A stretch of 64,000 bases of DNA, taken from contig NZ_CP118270.1 in assembly GCF_028771845.1 (NCBI RefSeq), positions 6,262,001 to 6,326,000 on the forward strand, given 5' to 3'. Source of the DNA: Paenibacillus marchantiae. GTDB taxonomy: Bacteria > Bacillota > Bacilli > Paenibacillales > Paenibacillaceae. A model generated the notes under the pieces. It had not been told where the DNA came from, made no database searches, and saw only the letters and a program-made list of their open reading frames with translations. This document shows, in pieces, positions 61,095 through 64,000 of the stretch (position 1 is the first letter of the stretch; every line of letters begins with the position of its first letter). Both the position numbers and the translations under genes were made by a program.

Positions 61095-61113
61095 GATAAC
61101 AATTATCATTATC
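61095..61113 (-). promoter_or_regulatory. Fur box before FhuD-FhuB operon
   Basis: GATAACAATTATCATTATC matches the 19-base Fur consensus GATAATGATAATCATTATC at 16 positions and lies 35-53 bases before the binding-protein start. Confidence 0.88.
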
Positions 61114-61207
61114 ACTAATGGATTATCCCGTAGGATTGCGATTTTGTCAATTCAAAAGAGTTATTATTTTCATTTTGCAAAATCTTCACTGTCACAGCAT
61201 AAACAGA

Positions 61208-61242
61208 AAAAAATGAAAGAACCCGCATTCAAGGCGGGCCTG
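61208..61242 (-). terminator. Terminator of cueP
   Basis: On the minus strand GCCCGC pairs with GCGGGT around seven bases, followed by TCTTTCATTTTTTT. It lies 50-85 bases after the cueP stop. Confidence 0.75.
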
Positions 61243-61291
61243 GATCACATCGAGTCTTTTGAAATGATGTTAGAATGCACCGTACGACGAT

Positions 61292-61834
61292 TTAACTCAA
61301 CTGCATCGTTGTGATGCACGTATTATCTTCTTCATATGTAGATAACTGTGTCTCTGCAACCTTTCCATCATGCACCACACGAATGAGGTATGACTTATCT
61401 CTGGCTAACCAAAAATCCATAAAACCGTTGGAGCCGGCCTTCATCTCAGCATCCTTCATAAGCGTATTTCCTTCAGAGTCATGAATCGTCACAATGAACT
61501 TCTTATTCTTCATTTCGCCCTGACATCCGGTCAGGCTATGAATTGCACAAGGATGAGTCTGATCCACATAGGGTGCAATGGAAAGGAAAAACTCCTTTTC
61601 AGGCAAGTCGTAGGTTGTCGTTTGGTTACCTTTATCCGTGACGATTAACTGGGTGGCATTAATGGAAGCCGATTCCGGTGTCTCCTTGCCTGTACTGATA
61701 TCTTCTACTAATTTCTTAATATTGGGTGCTTCCGCGTTACCTGCCTCTTCTGTCCCCACATTGTTTGCAATAAGGAAGGCCCCCAACACAATTACAACCA
61801 CTAAGCTGGCAATGATCCACATTTGTTTTTTCAT
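61292..61834 (-). CDS. CueP-family copper-binding protein
   Basis: The 180-residue protein begins with a basic end and one hydrophobic segment (6-24), so it is secreted or anchored outside. It has HPCAIHSLTGCQGEM at 95-109 and TCITTMQLS at the C-terminus. The three cysteines at 96, 104 and 173 match the conserved metal-binding cysteines of CueP, and FMDFWLARDKSYLIRVVHDG is a family block. CueP from Salmonella binds periplasmic copper. Here the protein would act at the cell surface. A TetR-type regulator gene lies divergently 156 bases away. Confidence 0.92.
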   Translation of the reverse strand: MKKQMWIIASLVVVIVLGAFLIANNVGTEEAGNAEAPNIKKLVEDISTGKETPESASINATQLIVTDKGNQTTTYDLPEKEFFLSIAPYVDQTHPCAIHSLTGCQGEMKNKKFIVTIHDSEGNTLMKDAEMKAGSNGFMDFWLARDKSYLIRVVHDGKVAETQLSTYEEDNTCITTMQLS

Positions 61835-61989
61835 CTGGAGTTCATCTCCTCGTCCGTTTTGGTTTATTATAATGGAGAACGAACCATCATGGACTGAAAG
61901 CGTATGTAATTAACCATTTATTCACATATTTGTATGCTTCATTCGCATTATGTTAGATGTATCATTGATCAGCAAAGGAGGATGTGTAT

Positions 61990-62646
61990 ATGCATAAATC
62001 CCTATCTATACCCGACATGGATCGCAGAGTCCACAGATCCAAACAGGCCCTGAAAGCCTCATTGTTAGAGTGGATGTCTCGCAAGCCATTCGAGAGTATT
62101 ACCATTACCGATATCGTGAAATTGGCCGATGTGAACCGCAGTACCTTTTACAAACATTATGTATACAGAGAAGACTTGCTCAATGAAATTTTGAAAGACG
62201 TGATGGCAGATCTGATCTTCGCCTATCGTGCCCCTTACCAGCACTACCGGGATTTCGGAATCATGGACCTGAACGCTTCAGCGATCAAAATTTTCGACCA
62301 TGTTCTTGGCCATGCCACCTTCTATGCCTTGCTGGTTAACACAAACATGCTCTCGGGTTTTCGAGATACACTCTATGAAACGCTCAAAACTCTGTATCTG
62401 GAGGATGTAACCGATATGTCGCCAGACCCCCGAGTGAACAAGGAGCTTCTTGCCTGTTATCAGGCCAATGCAGTTCTTGGTTTAATTACAGGATGGGTGC
62501 AAAGCAATTTCAAATACAGTGCCTCCTATATGGCGGAGCAGCTGCTGGAATTTACACGCATGAATCGCTCCAATGAAGTTTACCGTTCGAATCTGAATCC
62601 ATCATTGGATGAAATGGAAAGAGGCACCGTCTCTCATGACAACTGA
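61990..62646 (+). CDS. TetR/AcrR family regulator
   Basis: The start is the ATG at 61990, eight bases after AGGAGG. A GTG two codons earlier is too close. The 218-residue protein has a TetR helix-turn-helix (DRRVHRSKQALKASLLEWMS, then ITITDIVKLADVNRSTFYKH) and a helical C-terminal domain of TetR_C_8 type. It resembles the TetR protein at 15331 in arrangement. It is divergent from cueP and convergent with the SDR gene, so either might be its target. No operator was identified. Confidence 0.9.
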   Translation: MHKSLSIPDMDRRVHRSKQALKASLLEWMSRKPFESITITDIVKLADVNRSTFYKHYVYREDLLNEILKDVMADLIFAYRAPYQHYRDFGIMDLNASAIKIFDHVLGHATFYALLVNTNMLSGFRDTLYETLKTLYLEDVTDMSPDPRVNKELLACYQANAVLGLITGWVQSNFKYSASYMAEQLLEFTRMNRSNEVYRSNLNPSLDEMERGTVSHDN

Positions 62647-62685
62647 GAAGCCAGTACCTCTTTGAATGCTTCGATCACTTTGCTG

Positions 62686-63456
62686 TTAGTTGCTGATCCA
62701 GCCACCATCTACTGGCAGCTCCACACCCGTGATGAATTTGGATTCATCCGAAGCTAAGAACAAGTAGGCATAAGCGATATCCATGGACTCTCCGGCATGC
62801 GGAGGCAGTGGGGCGAGATTTTTGTAATGCTCTCCCATCTCCACTTGGGACTTGATGCCCGCTTTTTCCACCATGCCGGTAAACACAGCCCCTGGATGTA
62901 CAGAGTTCACACGAATGTTATCTTTGGCGAACCACTGTGCACCATGTTTGGTCAGTGAACGCACAGATCCCTTGGAAGCACTGTATGCTGCGCCCTGAGC
63001 ATCGGCAATTCCTCCAATGATGGCAGCGATGGAGGATGTATTTACGATGGAGCCTTGTCCATTTTGCTGCATATAAGGGATAACCGCCTTCATTCCCAGC
63101 CATACACCTGTACCGTTAATGGACATGACCTTGTCCCAATCTTCCAATTCTGCTTCCAGAATGCCTTTGGCGATGTGAATGCCGGCATTGTTGACCAGAA
63201 TATCAATTTTGCCATAGTTTGCGATGGTTTCTTCCACAACTGCATTCCATGATTCCGGACTGGATACATCCAGCTTTAATGCAATCGCTTCGCCGCCGTC
63301 AGCTACGATCTGTTTCACTTGTTCCTGCAAAACGTCAATTGCCACATCGGTAGCAACTACCTTCGCTCCTTCTCTGGCAAACAATTGAGCCCCAGCCAAT
63401 CCCATACCGCTTGCCGCTCCAGTTATAATTGCAACTTTTCCAGTTAATCTTCCCAT
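62686..63456 (-). CDS. SDR-family oxidoreductase
   Basis: From ATG 63456 (AAAGGA upstream) the protein has 256 residues. It has GRLTGKVAIITGAASGMGLA with the TGxxxGxG cofactor motif, DVAID after the second strand, NNAGIHIAKG, the catalytic Ser in NTSSIAAIIGG and YSASK with intact Tyr and Lys. It ends in PVDGGWISN. It belongs to the classical 3-alpha/20-beta-hydroxysteroid or glucose-dehydrogenase-like group. The substrate is unknown. A sigma-A promoter is visible upstream at 63525-63554. Confidence 0.94.
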   Translation of the reverse strand: MGRLTGKVAIITGAASGMGLAGAQLFAREGAKVVATDVAIDVLQEQVKQIVADGGEAIALKLDVSSPESWNAVVEETIANYGKIDILVNNAGIHIAKGILEAELEDWDKVMSINGTGVWLGMKAVIPYMQQNGQGSIVNTSSIAAIIGGIADAQGAAYSASKGSVRSLTKHGAQWFAKDNIRVNSVHPGAVFTGMVEKAGIKSQVEMGEHYKNLAPLPPHAGESMDIAYAYLFLASDESKFITGVELPVDGGWISN

Positions 63457-63524
63457 GTCCAATCATCCTTTCCAAATGAAGATGGATGCCCCATAAAGAC
63501 ACATCCGACCTTGTTGACACCTTT

Positions 63525-63554
63525 AGTATACGGATGAAATGAAAGCTCTTTCAA
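63525..63554 (-). promoter_or_regulatory. Probable sigma-A promoter of SDR gene
   Basis: On the minus strand TTGAAA and TATACT are separated by 18 bases, about 70 bases before the SDR start. The rest of the 363-base gap to uppS shows no gene. TATAAT at 63726-63731 could be a -10 for uppS. Confidence 0.55.
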
Positions 63555-63819
63555 TCAGCAAACAAGCAGCTCTTTGTAGGATAACCGATAGTTGGGTGCG
63601 GCTTTGTTCATTCCCTGTAAGTAATCCCACAGATGAAAGGTTATTTGTTGTTTTAGCATCGAGGTGAGCCTTCTGCATCTTGGTGACATTGTAAACCTAT
63701 CATGGCTTGTCCCTGTGCAATCCTATATAATAACCATAAATTATGGAAATCATTTCGAACATTTGAATCCATTATACGTGTCTAACTTATTCTAGCTTGA
63801 GGATCAGGAGGAATTTCCA

Positions 63820-64000
63820 ATGAAGTGGTACCGTGTACATAAAGAAAAACCGAATACACCCCATTCTATCGACTGGAACGGATTAATCCCGAAGCATATC
63901 GCTATTATGATGGACGGAAATGGAAGATGGGCGACAAGAAGAGGGCTGCCCCGAAGTGCTGGGCACTATGCAGGAATGCAGACAATGCGGGAAACGATAA
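63820..64000 (+). CDS. uppS: Isoprenyl (undecaprenyl diphosphate) synthase, 5' part
   Basis: The frame begins at ATG 63820, seven bases after AGGAGG, and is cut by the window end after 60 codons. The visible part reads IPKHIAIMMDGNGRWATRRG followed by LPRSAGHYAGMQTMRE. This is the cis-prenyltransferase signature with the magnesium-binding Asp32 and the Arg-rich phosphate site. The enzyme elongates farnesyl diphosphate with isopentenyl diphosphate to make the lipid carrier for cell-wall synthesis. The N-terminus is longer than in some homologues (about 25 residues before HIAIMMDG). Confidence 0.95.
   Translation, partial: MKWYRVHKEKPNTPHSIDWNGLIPKHIAIMMDGNGRWATRRGLPRSAGHYAGMQTMRETI

Noticed and set aside
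1..64000. CRISPR array, tRNA or rRNA genes
   Set aside because: No regularly spaced repeats and no sequences recognisable as tRNA or rRNA were seen by eye.

Overview
The window reads like the chromosome of a spore-forming Paenibacillus-type member of the Firmicutes. The reasons are an intact sporulation sigma factor SigK with its pro-sequence, strong AGGAGG ribosome sites with frequent TTG and GTG starts, CUT1 sugar ABC operons that lack their own ATPase, a YesN-like membrane AraC regulator, YkyA and DUF421 proteins, and abundant Rho-independent terminators. No rRNA, tRNA, CRISPR array, prophage or intact insertion sequence was seen.

Layout. (1) 1-252 is the start of an unrecognised gene. 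(2) 498-9289 (minus) is a sugar operon: lipoprotein binding protein, two permeases, DUF4127 protein, ManNAc-6-P epimerase (NanE), RpiR regulator, ROK kinase and an FAD oxidoreductase. It can convert an imported amino sugar to GlcNAc-6-P but has no sialate lyase. (3) 9544-15915 holds single genes: Ser/Thr kinase, alpha/beta hydrolase, RNase H, HEAT protein, DUF421 protein, SsuD and a TetR regulator. (4) 16141-19217 is a Fur-boxed siderophore uptake locus whose binding-protein gene carries a frameshift. (5) 19390-22316 is a low-GC decay zone with a wrecked MGT glycosyltransferase, an orphan BtrH-like protein and IS3 fragments. (6) 22464-34484 is mostly core or accessory housekeeping: SigK, small proteins, MFS exporter, ADP-ribosylglycohydrolase, HAD phosphatase plus MtlD, lipoproteins, polysaccharide deacetylase, EamA transporter and sulfurtransferase. 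(7) 34485-38110 is an unusual stretch in which three unrelated genes are separated by decayed copies of the 3' end of the sulfurtransferase gene. (8) 38245-41278 has an HxlR-controlled oxidoreductase/SDR locus and a CPBP protease. (9) 41655-55427 is a GlcNAc-oligosaccharide locus: membrane AraC regulator (plus), and on the minus strand two permeases, binding lipoprotein, secreted GH18-like protein, NagB, NagA and a GH20-GH3 fusion hexosaminidase. (10) 55504-64000 holds an LRR protein, an aminotransferase, a Fur-boxed FhuD-FhuB pair, CueP, a TetR regulator, an SDR and the start of uppS.

The two sugar operons fit together. The nan-like operon should deliver GlcNAc-6-P, and NagA plus NagB, encoded 36 kb away, would carry it to fructose-6-P. 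Both sugar transporters need an ATPase from elsewhere (MsmX-type), and FhuBD likewise has no ATPase beside it. The most unusual observations are the serial sulfurtransferase-tail repeats, the GH20-GH3 fusion, the secreted GH18-like multidomain protein, the nan-like operon carrying DUF4127 and an oxidoreductase, and the decayed glycosyltransferase beside a BtrH-like orphan.
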